Source: Hyphomicrobiales bacterium (GTDB taxonomy: Bacteria; Pseudomonadota; Alphaproteobacteria; Rhizobiales; HXMU1428-3). From it: a stretch of DNA of 39,903 nt. Below the pieces are notes generated by a model. The model was not told the origin of the DNA, made no database searches, and saw nothing but the letters and a program-made list of their open reading frames with translations. Every line of letters starts with the position of its first letter. Position 1 is the stretch's first letter. A program made the translations under genes and the position numbers. The DNA lies in the NCBI GenBank assembly GCA_021775425.1, contig JAJFHX010000010.1:1-39903 (forward strand), given 5' to 3'. Shown piece after piece: positions 18,056 through 27,250 of this stretch.

Positions 18056-19099
18056 ATGGTCGCAATCAAACCAGCTGAAATTGACCGGCTGATTAAATCA
18101 CCCGCCCGCTATGATGCTTATCTTATTTACGGACCTGATCAGGGGCTGGTGAATGAACGCGCCATCCAGTTAAGCAAAACCCTCGCCGCAAAAGCAGAAA
18201 AAAAGAACGGCGCCGCCGAACAGATACAAATCCTAAACGATGATCTCGCAACCAACCCAGAGCGTCTCGCCCTTGATTTAAAAACCATCTCAATGTTCGG
18301 CGAGCGAAAAATTCTCCGTGTCGCAGCCGGTCCGTCTCTGTCTATTCCAGCTCTTGAAACGCTGCTGAAGGAAACGCCCTTCGAATCAGACCTGATCATC
18401 GAAGCCGGGGATCTGAAAAAAACCGCCAAATTGCGCAAAATCTTTGAAAGCGGCAAAACCACAGCCGCCATTCCCTGCTATACAGATACCACAGCCGCGC
18501 TCAGATCATTAATCGCTGAAGTGCTTTCCTCAGCCAGCCTTTCAATTGATAGAGAAACCGAACAGCACCTTCTTTCAAAACTCGGAGCAGACAGAGCCTT
18601 AAGCCGCAAAGAGCTGGAAAAAATCGCCCTATATGCATCAGGCAAACAAACTGTCAGCATCGCTGATATAGACAACATCTTAACCGACATGTCTGAAATC
18701 GCTATGGATCAGATTATTGCCCAAACTCTGCTGGGCAATCCCGGCCCGGCAATCAGCCAGTTGAAACGCGCCATCTCAACAGGGTTAAACCCGGCCCCCA
18801 TTTTTCTCAACCTTTTAAGACAGTTAGAACAATTACACAAAGGTGCGTTAGCAGTTTCACACGGACAGACAATTGCAACGGTTGCCAAATCCCAGCGCCC
18901 GCCACTGTTTTTTGAACGCCGCGACAATTTCATCAAACAACTCAACATCTGGCAGGAAGACCATCTTTCACATGCCATCAATAAGGTTCAGGATGTTATG
19001 GGCCGCGCCCGCCGCCGCAACAATCCCACCCTTGAGATCTGTGAGCTTGAACAACTCATTCTCTCCCTCGCCGGTTTTGCCAGACAGTCCCGCCGCTAA
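18056..19099 (+). CDS. holA: DNA polymerase III subunit delta
   Basis: Delta is the clamp-loader subunit that opens the beta sliding clamp during replication. The 347-residue product has the expected N-terminus with YLIYGPDQGLVNERA, which corresponds to the degenerate P-loop region, then the central region IPCYTDTTAALRSLI and the helical collar domain (IAMDQIIAQTLLGN..., LRQLEQLHKG). Its length agrees with the family. It follows lptE by 43 bp and is probably co-transcribed with leuS and lptE. In several relatives parB follows, but that is not the case here. Confidence 0.93.
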   Translation: MVAIKPAEIDRLIKSPARYDAYLIYGPDQGLVNERAIQLSKTLAAKAEKKNGAAEQIQILNDDLATNPERLALDLKTISMFGERKILRVAAGPSLSIPALETLLKETPFESDLIIEAGDLKKTAKLRKIFESGKTTAAIPCYTDTTAALRSLIAEVLSSASLSIDRETEQHLLSKLGADRALSRKELEKIALYASGKQTVSIADIDNILTDMSEIAMDQIIAQTLLGNPGPAISQLKRAISTGLNPAPIFLNLLRQLEQLHKGALAVSHGQTIATVAKSQRPPLFFERRDNFIKQLNIWQEDHLSHAINKVQDVMGRARRRNNPTLEICELEQLILSLAGFARQSRR

Positions 19100-19447
19100 A
19101 ATACTGTGTCAGACAATAAGCAATCTAATAAGTCCTCTCAACCTGGCCAGCATACCACGCTGTTTTCCTTCCCCTAAACTAGAAGCCCAATTTCAGCCCC
19201 AATGGATTGGTAAACAAAATCTTAATGCTAAAAAATAAACAGCGTAATTTTTGTCACCAGAACGGTGCCCTTTCAAACTGAGAGTGTAAATCGCCAAGTT
19301 AAGCTGAAATCAGGATAAGAAAGCCTTCATCTGCCGTTCAGCTAAGCTTATCTACAGTTACAAGAGAGAATTTATAGCAAAGCAATTCTTTCAATAACTG
19401 GATTACCACCATATCGGTTTCTAACGCGCGTCAAGGGTAAACAGGGT
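19100..19447. other. Intergenic stretch between holA and the 953-residue membrane protein gene
   Basis: About 350 bp without a credible gene. I see no strong hairpin terminator after holA. A weak promoter candidate is TTGTCA at about 19253 with a poor -10 (CAAACT) 17 bases on. The start codon at 19448 is preceded by CAAGGGTAAACAGGGT, which holds two possible ribosome binding sites. Confidence 0.45.
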
Positions 19448-22309
19448 ATGAGTCAGTCGATAAAGAACACGGGCGTTTATCAGCGTCTCTCCTCCAGCAC
19501 AAACGAACTGGAGCGTATGTTTAAAGAAGTAGACGAAAAACAAACACCAACTGACTTTAAAAAAGTGCTGTTGCTCATGGGGCTAGGTACGCTTTCCTGG
19601 ATTTCAACATATTCCGGCCTGCTTGAACTGATCAAAGCCAATTCCGGTGACATCGCCTTTACCTATAAACTCGCCATTGGCTTTGCCGTCGCGATGCTGA
19701 TGCTGATGATTGTTTATATTCTCGATCAGCTGTTTGCCCCACTCAACTGGCTGCTCCGCACAATATTCATCGCTGGTTATATCTTCCTGACAATCATTTC
19801 AGTCGGCTTCGGGTTCGGGTTTTACTGGAAATTCCTTGAAAGCCGCTCAGAAGCAACCCGCTCAGCTGAAAGTGCCGTCGGCCAGGTTCAGGGCGCCCTG
19901 CAAAGTGGTCAGTCCCGTCTTGAACAACTAGAAAGCACCTTAACAACCCTCACTGCCCTTTCGACACAAAAAGCGCAGGAAGAGCGCCTTAAAGGCAATA
20001 GCTGCCCCAATTCAAGGCCAGGTGACGGCCCCCGCCGCCGCATGCGCGATAATGACGCCAAAAGCTTCTCCTTCGCGGGGGATTTTGTCACAAGAAGAGC
20101 CCAGGCCGTCGCCACTGAAATCAAACAATTAAACGGCGATATGGTCAAAATCTCCACCCGCCATCCTTCAACTGTTGACCCCGCGACCGGCACCAGAAAC
20201 GCGTTTCTGAAAACCCTCAACCAACGCCTTGATCTGACAATTACCCGTTTCAACGCCTTCAGAACCGACCCACAACTCAAGTCAATCCGCAATAATCTGG
20301 CAGATCGCTCAAACCGCACTCAGTTTCCAGATGGCAATGGCGGCACATTCAAATGTCCTGATGGCCAGCTACAATCAGCGCTAAGAGGTGTCGTACAGGC
20401 ATTTGATCAGCTACCTTTGTTAGAAAAGCCAAAAATCGCCGCCGTTGAAGGTTCAGAAGCCACCATCGAAGCGTTTCGCCGCCTCGCCGCAACTCTGAAA
20501 GGCCTCGCCTTTTTGAAAATGCCACCAAGTGAAGATGAAATCCGCGAAGTGCGCAAAAAAGCGATCAGTTCAGTTAGTGAAAAAAAATCACCGCTTCAGT
20601 TAACTAACGTACAGGCCGGGCTGAATGACCGGGATTACATCCCGCTCTCAATCGCGATATTTGTTGATTTTTGCCTGTTACTGGTCTCTATCAACCGGCC
20701 AATGGATCGCCTGAAGTCTCTGGTTCCAATTATGAAAGATGCGAGAGACGGCCCCATCAGCGGCATTCTCTCAAGTTTCCATGCCACCCATTTTGCCGGC
20801 ATTCGCGAAGAATTCAGCCTGTTCCAGCATGTGGTATTTGACTGGGGTGGCCATTATTATGTCGCTGTACCGCTCGCCTCCAATGACATTCAGGCACAAT
20901 ATCTGGCAAATCTCTTTGTCAGCCTTGAAGGGCGCGGCATTGTCGATAGAGCCCTCATACCGCCCGCATTCATCGTGCGCGGCAAACTGAAGAAAATGGG
21001 CAGCTCCTTTGCAGAGCATCGTGCCTTCCGCCTCTACAAATTCAGAGCCGGTGCCTGGTCGAATATCGTCCTAGACGCAGTCATGGGTGCTGCCAAAGAT
21101 GTCGCCATGCAAACAGCAGAAGAAAGAACTTTGGAAAAATTTGCAAACGGCCTCCCAAATCATGCAAGTGACAACCATGAAGGTGATAACAAAAAGTCAG
21201 CCAATGGCAACTTGAACGACCGGCGCTCAGCAAATTTTGCCAGCCTTTTCAATGATGATACCGAAGATCATCAACAACAAACTGAAGATCAAAGAGAGAA
21301 TCTCAATAACCAGCCCGTTATTGAGATGCCCCGCCTGTTCAGAAAAGAAGCTGAACAGCAATCAAAACAGGGACAGAATAACATCATCACTCCGGCCACT
21401 TTCCATAACAATCAACAAGCCGGTCGTTCGCACAATAATCCTGCCCATCAAAATAATCAAAATGGTGCGAGGCATGGCCGGAACAGTCATCATCTGAACG
21501 GAAACGGCCAGAACAACCAGATGCAACGCAATGATATCCTGCCCGCAAGTGCCCTCCAGAGAGGTGGGAACGGACAAAACATAGCACCAGCAAACCGGCC
21601 TCCCCACGGCCCTGCGGCTTATGCTGCCAATAGAAAACAACATCAAGACGGTTATGATGACCATGAACAATCAAAGAGCCAGCTCTCACAACCAGTTAGG
21701 TCAAATCCATTTGGTCTTACCTCACTGAAAAAATCGGAAGCGGCCATCAAACCAGAAACTGATAAAAATTCAGACCCTCAGCAGGAAAATGCTGAGAAAA
21801 AAGCTGATATTTTATCCTGGCCAAAAAATGAAGCGGTAACCGAACCCGCAAAAGAAAGCAGACAACCGATTATCGATACGCTGCAAAATGCTGAAAATCA
21901 GCCCAAAACAGATAACAACGAAGATAGCAGCACTGAAGTTACGAAAAGTGAAAAAGCTGAAAAACAGAACGCTGAGATCACACAAACCAGCAAAAGTTCA
22001 ATTGACAATCTGGACAAGGAACCAGCTAAAAAGGAACCGAGCGAAAAAATAAGAACAGAAGACAAAACCAAAGCCATATCAAAAAAAATCGCCGCCCTGC
22101 AAAATGCGATTTCTGACAAAGAAACCAACAGCAAAGAAAACACTTCTTCACGCAAGCCAGAGAAAACAGAAACCACGGAAGCAAAAACTGAAGAAGAACC
22201 AGAACTAGCCCATATTGCCGTGAGTAAAATAACCAACTGGTATGCTAAAAAAACTGAAGCAAACCAGAAATCAGAACCTCAAACAGAAAAAGAATCGGAA
22301 GAAATTTAA
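19448..22309 (+). CDS. Four-helix membrane protein of unknown family with low-complexity tail (paralogue 1)
   Basis: I do not recognise a named family. Visible layout of the 953 residues: cytoplasmic N-terminus; membrane segments at about 40-62, 75-95 and 103-127; a predicted extracytoplasmic region of about 265 residues with coiled-coil character and two cysteines (C186, C303); a fourth segment at about 397-415; a cytoplasmic domain (about 420-560) with the core GGHYYVAVP; then about 390 residues of low complexity. The tail is Asn/Gln/His-rich to about 750 and Lys/Glu/Thr-rich after that. The convergent gene at 23647 shares the membrane core: VGFGFGFYWKF...EATRSA here matches IGFGYGFWWSL...EATRTS there, and the two cysteines line up. 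Orientation (loop outside) is inferred from the charges. The general topology recalls DUF4407-like proteins, but I see no diagnostic motif. Confidence 0.88.
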   Translation: MSQSIKNTGVYQRLSSSTNELERMFKEVDEKQTPTDFKKVLLLMGLGTLSWISTYSGLLELIKANSGDIAFTYKLAIGFAVAMLMLMIVYILDQLFAPLNWLLRTIFIAGYIFLTIISVGFGFGFYWKFLESRSEATRSAESAVGQVQGALQSGQSRLEQLESTLTTLTALSTQKAQEERLKGNSCPNSRPGDGPRRRMRDNDAKSFSFAGDFVTRRAQAVATEIKQLNGDMVKISTRHPSTVDPATGTRNAFLKTLNQRLDLTITRFNAFRTDPQLKSIRNNLADRSNRTQFPDGNGGTFKCPDGQLQSALRGVVQAFDQLPLLEKPKIAAVEGSEATIEAFRRLAATLKGLAFLKMPPSEDEIREVRKKAISSVSEKKSPLQLTNVQAGLNDRDYIPLSIAIFVDFCLLLVSINRPMDRLKSLVPIMKDARDGPISGILSSFHATHFAGIREEFSLFQHVVFDWGGHYYVAVPLASNDIQAQYLANLFVSLEGRGIVDRALIPPAFIVRGKLKKMGSSFAEHRAFRLYKFRAGAWSNIVLDAVMGAAKDVAMQTAEERTLEKFANGLPNHASDNHEGDNKKSANGNLNDRRSANFASLFNDDTEDHQQQTEDQRENLNNQPVIEMPRLFRKEAEQQSKQGQNNIITPATFHNNQQAGRSHNNPAHQNNQNGARHGRNSHHLNGNGQNNQMQRNDILPASALQRGGNGQNIAPANRPPHGPAAYAANRKQHQDGYDDHEQSKSQLSQPVRSNPFGLTSLKKSEAAIKPETDKNSDPQQENAEKKADILSWPKNEAVTEPAKESRQPIIDTLQNAENQPKTDNNEDSSTEVTKSEKAEKQNAEITQTSKSSIDNLDKEPAKKEPSEKIRTEDKTKAISKKIAALQNAISDKETNSKENTSSRKPEKTETTEAKTEEEPELAHIAVSKITNWYAKKTEANQKSEPQTEKESEEI

Positions 22310-22438
22310 AAAAATAAATACGATCTGCTCATTTTAGCTCAATCAGCAATCATTCATTAACCGGCAAGAGGCTATTGTATCTGAACACAAGAGAGGCAAC
22401 GCCTCATTGAACAGATCCAGCATAAGGGAAAATAACAA

Positions 22439-23080
22439 ATGGGACGTATCAAAGACATAAGCACCCCAGCGGAAAATGACACATCTGCGGAGCTTAACTA
22501 TTTCTTTGATGTACTTGACCATTTCATTAACATCGCCAAAACCGGTGTAACCCACTCCAGTGATGAAAGCCTGACACTCATCACCCGTGCGCCCGATTCT
22601 GCGATTGCCCGAGCCATTCTTCAATACCGTGAAAAATTTGCAGAAATTAACATCCCCATGCAGATAATTTTCGCCCATCTCACTCCATCAGAATATCTAT
22701 GTAACTGGATTGACCCGGAAATTTCCCCATGTGGCGAAACCCCAACAGACAACATCCGCTGGGCCAAAAGACATAACCTGCTGGACGCACACGAGCAGCT
22801 CACACTTTCCAATCATTGCAGCTGGTCAGGCGAATCGATGCGCCGTGAAGTCAGTTCACGTTTCGGGTTTTATATATTCGATGAAAACTGCCCAAAAGCA
22901 GCAATCCGGGGCGAGCGATCATTCAATGCACTCTGGAAAATTTCAGAAACACTACCGCAGGCTCAGATTAAACGAGCAAAACTTGCCAGAGACTCACAAT
23001 TTCTCGGTGTACATGGTGAACAAAACAACTTTAGCTCAACAGAAGCTGGCGACCACACCTCAGAATTTACCAGACATTAA
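22439..23080 (+). CDS. Uncharacterised 213-residue cytoplasmic protein
   Basis: No signal peptide or membrane segment. The product has an alpha/beta look: a helical N-terminal part (LNYFFDVLDHFINIAK), then strands and helices such as PMQIIFAHLTPSEYL, then DNIRWAKRHNLLDAHEQLTLSN followed by SWSGESMRRE. The mixture of conserved-looking Trp, His and Arg in the second half suggests a real folded protein, but I cannot name a family. AAGGGA about ten bases before ATG 22439 supports the start. It lies 129 bp after the 953-residue membrane protein on the same strand and may be co-transcribed with it. Confidence 0.75.
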   Translation: MGRIKDISTPAENDTSAELNYFFDVLDHFINIAKTGVTHSSDESLTLITRAPDSAIARAILQYREKFAEINIPMQIIFAHLTPSEYLCNWIDPEISPCGETPTDNIRWAKRHNLLDAHEQLTLSNHCSWSGESMRREVSSRFGFYIFDENCPKAAIRGERSFNALWKISETLPQAQIKRAKLARDSQFLGVHGEQNNFSSTEAGDHTSEFTRH

Positions 23081-23095
23081 GCCTTCCCGAATTTA

Positions 23096-23125
23096 AAGTG
23101 TAAATCACCTTAGTTTTTTACACTT
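23096..23125. repeat. Inverted repeat after the 213-residue gene, weak terminator candidate
   Basis: Arms AAGTGTAAA (23096-23104) and TTTACACTT (23117-23125) form a perfect 9-bp but AT-rich stem with a 12-base loop, 15 bp after the stop codon. No good T-run follows on either strand, so termination is possible but unconvincing. Confidence 0.4.
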
Positions 23126-23186
23126 ATAAACATTTCTGAAAATCATTCCTGTCATAATATCATCATCAAATCACAATTATGCTGTT

Positions 23187-23211
23187 GCGGACGAAAATCA
23201 ATTTCGTCCGC
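23187..23211. repeat. Perfect inverted repeat upstream of the small secreted protein gene
   Basis: GCGGACGAAA (23187-23196) pairs with TTTCGTCCGC (23202-23211) around a 5-base loop. It lies 30 bp before the 23242 start codon. There is no T-run after it on either strand, so it is more likely an operator or a 5' UTR structure than a terminator. Confidence 0.5.
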
Positions 23212-23241
23212 CCAACCGTTATTCAGGAATGAATTACATAG

Positions 23242-23625
23242 ATGAAAAAATTGCTGCCACTCTTATTGTCTGACAAAAGAATGTCCACTCTGAAATTGCT
23301 ATTCTTAGCCCTGATCATCCAAACCTTACAGCCAGCAATGGCAAATGAAAAAGCCCCTGCCGAAAAAGGAGCTAAACAAGAGCTTTGCAAAAAAACAATG
23401 AAGCTCAAAGGTGCACCAAACCTGATGGAATCAGTCGCGCATATGCGTGCGATTATCATCTGGTCAGAAAACGTATCGAAAAAATATAACGGTGATTATG
23501 CCCAATGGCATAATGCCCAGAATAAAAGTGTGAAATGCAAAAAGTCACCGGGCTCAGCCTATTATTATTGCGACCTGACCGCGACCCCTTGTTTATCAAA
23601 GACCACTGAGAACTCTTCACCCTGA
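23242..23625 (+). CDS. Small secreted protein with four cysteines, unknown function
   Basis: The 127-residue product has a signal peptide ending near QPAMA. From ATG 23242 the n-region is long and contains an internal charged patch. The in-frame ATG at 23281 would give a more classical signal, and neither start has a perfect ribosome binding site. The mature part (about 85-90 residues) has cysteines in ELC, VKC, YYC and TPC, enough for two disulphides. It also has a conserved-looking core with W-x-x-x-V and Y-x-x-W-x-x-A, a pattern I associate with small uncharacterised alphaproteobacterial periplasmic proteins. It is convergent with the paralogue at 23647, with only 21 bp between them. Confidence 0.72.
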   Translation: MKKLLPLLLSDKRMSTLKLLFLALIIQTLQPAMANEKAPAEKGAKQELCKKTMKLKGAPNLMESVAHMRAIIIWSENVSKKYNGDYAQWHNAQNKSVKCKKSPGSAYYYCDLTATPCLSKTTENSSP

Positions 23626-23646
23626 TTTTTAAAGTCTTAGGGGTAA

Positions 23647-25476
23647 CTAACTCGTTGAAGTTTCACTCGAAGGGTCACCCCCAGCAACATCAACAGAAGT
23701 TTCAGCGGCTTCCTGCTCTGCCGCTTCCCCAACCCGGCTGGCTTCATTCAGCACAGTCAGAAGCGGCGTAAGCCCTTCAGTATCAACAAGTTGAAACAAC
23801 TCAAGATCGCGCTGCGCTGAAGCACTCCACCCGGCAATTTCCAGCACACGCCGCCCTTTTGAAAGCAAGCCATGATTGCGAATATGCTCATCTTCTTTCA
23901 CCCGGCTGCGGCTTTCCCGCTCTTCTTCCCGGCGCGCCCGTTTTAGTTCATATGGTTTCAGCGTCCGTATAAGCTCAAGATCATCAAGAACACCCGTGAG
24001 CTGGTTCATTGCCAGCGCCCGAAGTTCCTCTTCTTTATTGTCTTTTTCCACCGAATAGAGGTTGGGAATAATAAAAAACGATTTCCCCCCATGATGAACC
24101 AGATGTTTTCGCACCCATTCTATATCAGCCCCCGGCGCCCTTGAAATAGCCGTCTCAATCGCCGCAGTCAACTGGCGAATAACCGTCATATTCGGCAAAT
24201 GCAATCGTGCCTGGTTCCGCTCAAGCCCATCACGGCGCAATGGCGCAGCTGATGGCGGGTTAAGTGCCGTTAAAGCAAACAACCCCAGATCAACACCAAG
24301 CGTCGCCAATAGCGCGATTAAATCCCGTCCGGTAATTTTTGACCCATCTTCAGTGTCATTCTCGGCAACATCACCACCAGAAGCAATATATCCGACGAGC
24401 GACGTCATATAAGAACCCATATTCGCCCAAAGCCGTTTCACAGCATTGGCCACCCCGGCCGGCCCTTCATTAAAGGCAGCTTCGCGCAACTTCAGAACGG
24501 CCGGTTCACCAGCCTGTTCAGCCGCCTGTCGCAAACGCTGCGCCAAAGTCGGGTCATAACAGGAAAAGCCCGGGTCATTTGGCCCGACAGAAACACTATC
24601 CGCCAAAGCCAGCATTTCTGTGCCGGTTGATTTACCAAGTTCATTACTGCGTGCCGCAATATTTTTCGCTCTTGTGCGAACGCTCGCCGCCGTAATTTCA
24701 AATATCTTCTGCCTCTCAGCAACAGTTGCGCCTTCAATGCGCGCCACACTTAACCGTAATTTCTCAAGATCAGCTTTAACAGGCCCAAGCCATGATGTTG
24801 AAATACTATCTCGAAGAGAGGCCACCTGGTCACGCACACTGCGCCGTGCATTATAAAGCGGGCCGCGTCCGGCTCCTGATGGAACACCGCAACTACCCCC
24901 GCTGCTTTCTTCCCGCGCCATCTGGTTCTCTGACCAGCTCACGACATTATCCAGTTGAATTTTCACGGCGTCCAAACGCGCCGCCACGGCGTTCCCCGCA
25001 TCCCGCGCATCTTCCTGCAAACCGGAAAGACTTGTCCGTGTTGCCTCTTCACCGGCTATCAAAGACCACCAGAAACCATAACCAAAGCCAATAGACCAGA
25101 GCGCGAGAAACAGATAAAGCGGTAAGGTAATCAAACGTTCAGTGAACCGGCGCTGAGCCCCAAAAGTTTCACGAAGTGCAAGCCACATTAAAAAAGTCAG
25201 CGCGACAACAATCGAAATCACCAGCGCTTCATTCGAAACTGAAAGGCCACCTGGCATTGTGCGCCCCTCGCTAATGCCGCTGGTCTGCACACCAAGAATA
25301 AAGTCGCTCATCCCGCTCCAGGTTGCATAACCGGAGATCACAAGTAACATGAGAGAAGCAATACCAATCAGTGAATTTCGGCCAAAGAAATAATCAACAA
25401 TCCGGCCAAAGCTGGAAAATTCCGTGCGTCTCTCTTTAATCATGGTCTGGTTTTGAGGTGTCGAACTCTGCGGCAT
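23647..25476 (-). CDS. Four-helix membrane protein of unknown family (paralogue 2)
   Basis: From ATG 25476 the product has 609 residues. Membrane segments lie at about 36-58, 85-101 and 115-140. A coiled-coil-rich loop of about 245 residues holds two cysteines (C196, C306); the fourth segment is at about 385-405, and a cytoplasmic domain follows with GGKSFFIIP near 463-471 and a highly charged helix (RREEERESRSRVKEDE). The membrane core and both cysteines correspond to those of the protein at 19448, but it lacks the long low-complexity tail. The frame is open to TTG 25497; ATG 25476 is preferred because AGGG precedes it at nine bases. The function is unknown. Confidence 0.86.
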   Translation of the reverse strand: MPQSSTPQNQTMIKERRTEFSSFGRIVDYFFGRNSLIGIASLMLLVISGYATWSGMSDFILGVQTSGISEGRTMPGGLSVSNEALVISIVVALTFLMWLALRETFGAQRRFTERLITLPLYLFLALWSIGFGYGFWWSLIAGEEATRTSLSGLQEDARDAGNAVAARLDAVKIQLDNVVSWSENQMAREESSGGSCGVPSGAGRGPLYNARRSVRDQVASLRDSISTSWLGPVKADLEKLRLSVARIEGATVAERQKIFEITAASVRTRAKNIAARSNELGKSTGTEMLALADSVSVGPNDPGFSCYDPTLAQRLRQAAEQAGEPAVLKLREAAFNEGPAGVANAVKRLWANMGSYMTSLVGYIASGGDVAENDTEDGSKITGRDLIALLATLGVDLGLFALTALNPPSAAPLRRDGLERNQARLHLPNMTVIRQLTAAIETAISRAPGADIEWVRKHLVHHGGKSFFIIPNLYSVEKDNKEEELRALAMNQLTGVLDDLELIRTLKPYELKRARREEERESRSRVKEDEHIRNHGLLSKGRRVLEIAGWSASAQRDLELFQLVDTEGLTPLLTVLNEASRVGEAAEQEAAETSVDVAGGDPSSETSTS

Positions 25477-25784
25477 ATTACTCATCCCTATACACAAAAC
25501 AATTCATATAGCCAGAGACACAATCTACCAGCTCATATCCAGCACTAACTTGTGCCCAAGACCTCGTCAAGCCGATTCCCTGATCGGTTCCTTGATAGCT
25601 GCATATTCTGTAAAACAGTTGCCAAGATCACTCTGAAATCACAAAATTCACACCAGACAAACGGTTAGTCACCCAGGAAAAGCAGCTTCAAACTGCACAA
25701 TAAACACACACTTTCCCTGCATTTATTGGCCCTAAGTTCAACCAGAACTTCAAAACAACCAACAGATGCTTAAAAAAAAGTCAT

Positions 25785-25812
25785 TTGGTCACATTCCAAT
25801 TCAGCCTATACT
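25785..25812 (+). promoter_or_regulatory. Weak promoter candidate upstream of cydA
   Basis: TATACT (25807-25812), a good -10, lies 43 bp before the cydA start, with a poor -35 (TTGGTC, 25785-25790) at 16 bases. A weak -35 would suit activator control, but I find no clear FNR-type palindrome (TTGAT-N4-ATCAA). The rest of the 379-bp gap from 25477 holds nothing else that I can support. Confidence 0.3.
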
Positions 25813-25855
25813 ATAAAAATATCAGAGACAGAAAATCTCACGCAAGGATGATATC

Positions 25856-27238
25856 ATGTTCGAATATTTTGACGCGCTGCTGCTCGCTCGTATCCAGTTC
25901 GCTTTCACCATCACTTTTCATATCATCTTCCCTGCAGTATCCATTGGTCTTGCCAGCTTCCTTGCTGTTCTGGAAGGTCTGTGGCTCATCACTGGCAGAA
26001 GCGTCTATATCGAACTCTTTAATTACTGGAAAAAAATATTCGCCATCACCTTTGGCATGGGCGTCGTCTCTGGCCTTGTCATGAGTTATCAGTTTGGCAC
26101 CAACTGGAGTGTATTTTCAGACAAAACCGGCCCCGTCCTTGGCCCCCTGTTAGGCTATGAAGTGCTCAGTGCTTTCTTTCTTGAAGCTGGCTTTCTTGGC
26201 ATCATGCTGTTCGGTATGGATCGGGTCGGCAAAAAGCTGCACTTTTTCGCAACCTTTCTCGTCGCCATTGGCACACTCTTTTCAGCCTTCTGGATCCTTT
26301 CCGTAAATAGCTGGATGCAAACCCCGGCAGGTTACAGCATCAACGAAGTTGGTCAGTTCATCCCGGCTGACTGGTTTGAGGTCGTCTTTAATCCCTCCTT
26401 CCCATATCGCTTTGTGCATATGGTTTTTGCCGCTTATCTCTCAACTTCCTTTATCGTCGGCGCTGTAGCTGCCTACCATCTGCTGAAAAACACCGCAAAC
26501 CAGCACGCCAGAACCATGTTCTCCCTCGCCATCTGGATGGCCACCCTCGTTGCCCCGGCTCAGTTAATTGCCGGTGATATGCACGGCCTGAATACATTAG
26601 AACATCAGCCCGCCAAAGTCGCCGCGATGGAAGGACATTTTGAAACCCAGAAAGGCGCCCCGCTCTATCTGTTTGGCTGGCCAAATATGCAAACCGGCAC
26701 AGTCGATTACGCCGTGAAAATTCCAAAAATGGGCAGCCTCATTCTCAAACATGGCTGGGATGAGGAAATTCAGGGGCTTGATGCGATCCCGAAAGAAGAC
26801 TGGCCCAACGTGCCCATTGTTTTCTTCGCCTTTCGCATCATGGTCGGCATCGGCATGGCCATGATCGCCATCGGCCTGTTTGGCCTTCTGCTCCGCTTAA
26901 AAGGGACACTATATACCAACCGCCTCTATTTACGTGCAGCCCTCATTATGGGCCCCGCTGGTTTGCTCGCTCTTCTGGCCGGCTGGTTCGTCACAGAAGT
27001 CGGTCGCCAGCCCTATACCGTTTATGGTTTGCTGCGCACAGCAGATAGCGTCTCACCCATCGCAGCCCCCGGTGTCTGGGGCTCATTGATAGCTCTGGTT
27101 TTTGTCTATTTTCTCGTCTTTACACCCGGCATCATCTACATCCTGCGCCTGATGAAAATAGACCCGGATGCAACAAACCAACCGGATGACAACCCACCCA
27201 TGTCACCTGTCAACATGCCAAAAGAACAACATTCGTGA
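25856..27238 (+). CDS. cydA: Cytochrome bd-type quinol oxidase subunit I (short Q-loop, CIO-type)
   Basis: This is the heme-bearing inner-membrane subunit of a bd oxidase, which oxidises quinol and reduces oxygen to water without pumping protons. Conserved ligands are visible: H22 in TFHIIFP, H188 in FVHMVF and M329 in FRIMVG, with E102 and E110 in the YEVLSAFFLEAGF segment. The periplasmic Q-loop is short, and the total length is 460 residues against about 520 for E. coli CydA. That, together with GWFVTEVGRQPYTVYGLLRT near the C-terminus, fits the cyanide-insensitive (CioA) group. ATG 25856 is preceded by CAAGGATGATATC. It begins a three-gene operon with cydB and a DUF2474 gene. Confidence 0.96.
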   Translation: MFEYFDALLLARIQFAFTITFHIIFPAVSIGLASFLAVLEGLWLITGRSVYIELFNYWKKIFAITFGMGVVSGLVMSYQFGTNWSVFSDKTGPVLGPLLGYEVLSAFFLEAGFLGIMLFGMDRVGKKLHFFATFLVAIGTLFSAFWILSVNSWMQTPAGYSINEVGQFIPADWFEVVFNPSFPYRFVHMVFAAYLSTSFIVGAVAAYHLLKNTANQHARTMFSLAIWMATLVAPAQLIAGDMHGLNTLEHQPAKVAAMEGHFETQKGAPLYLFGWPNMQTGTVDYAVKIPKMGSLILKHGWDEEIQGLDAIPKEDWPNVPIVFFAFRIMVGIGMAMIAIGLFGLLLRLKGTLYTNRLYLRAALIMGPAGLLALLAGWFVTEVGRQPYTVYGLLRTADSVSPIAAPGVWGSLIALVFVYFLVFTPGIIYILRLMKIDPDATNQPDDNPPMSPVNMPKEQHS

Positions 27239-27250
27239 GGAATTTAGATT

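Noticed and set aside
22386..22400. GAGGC-AAC-GCCTC mini hairpin upstream of the 213-residue gene as terminator
   Set aside because: Only a 5-bp stem with a 3-base loop and no T-run on either strand.
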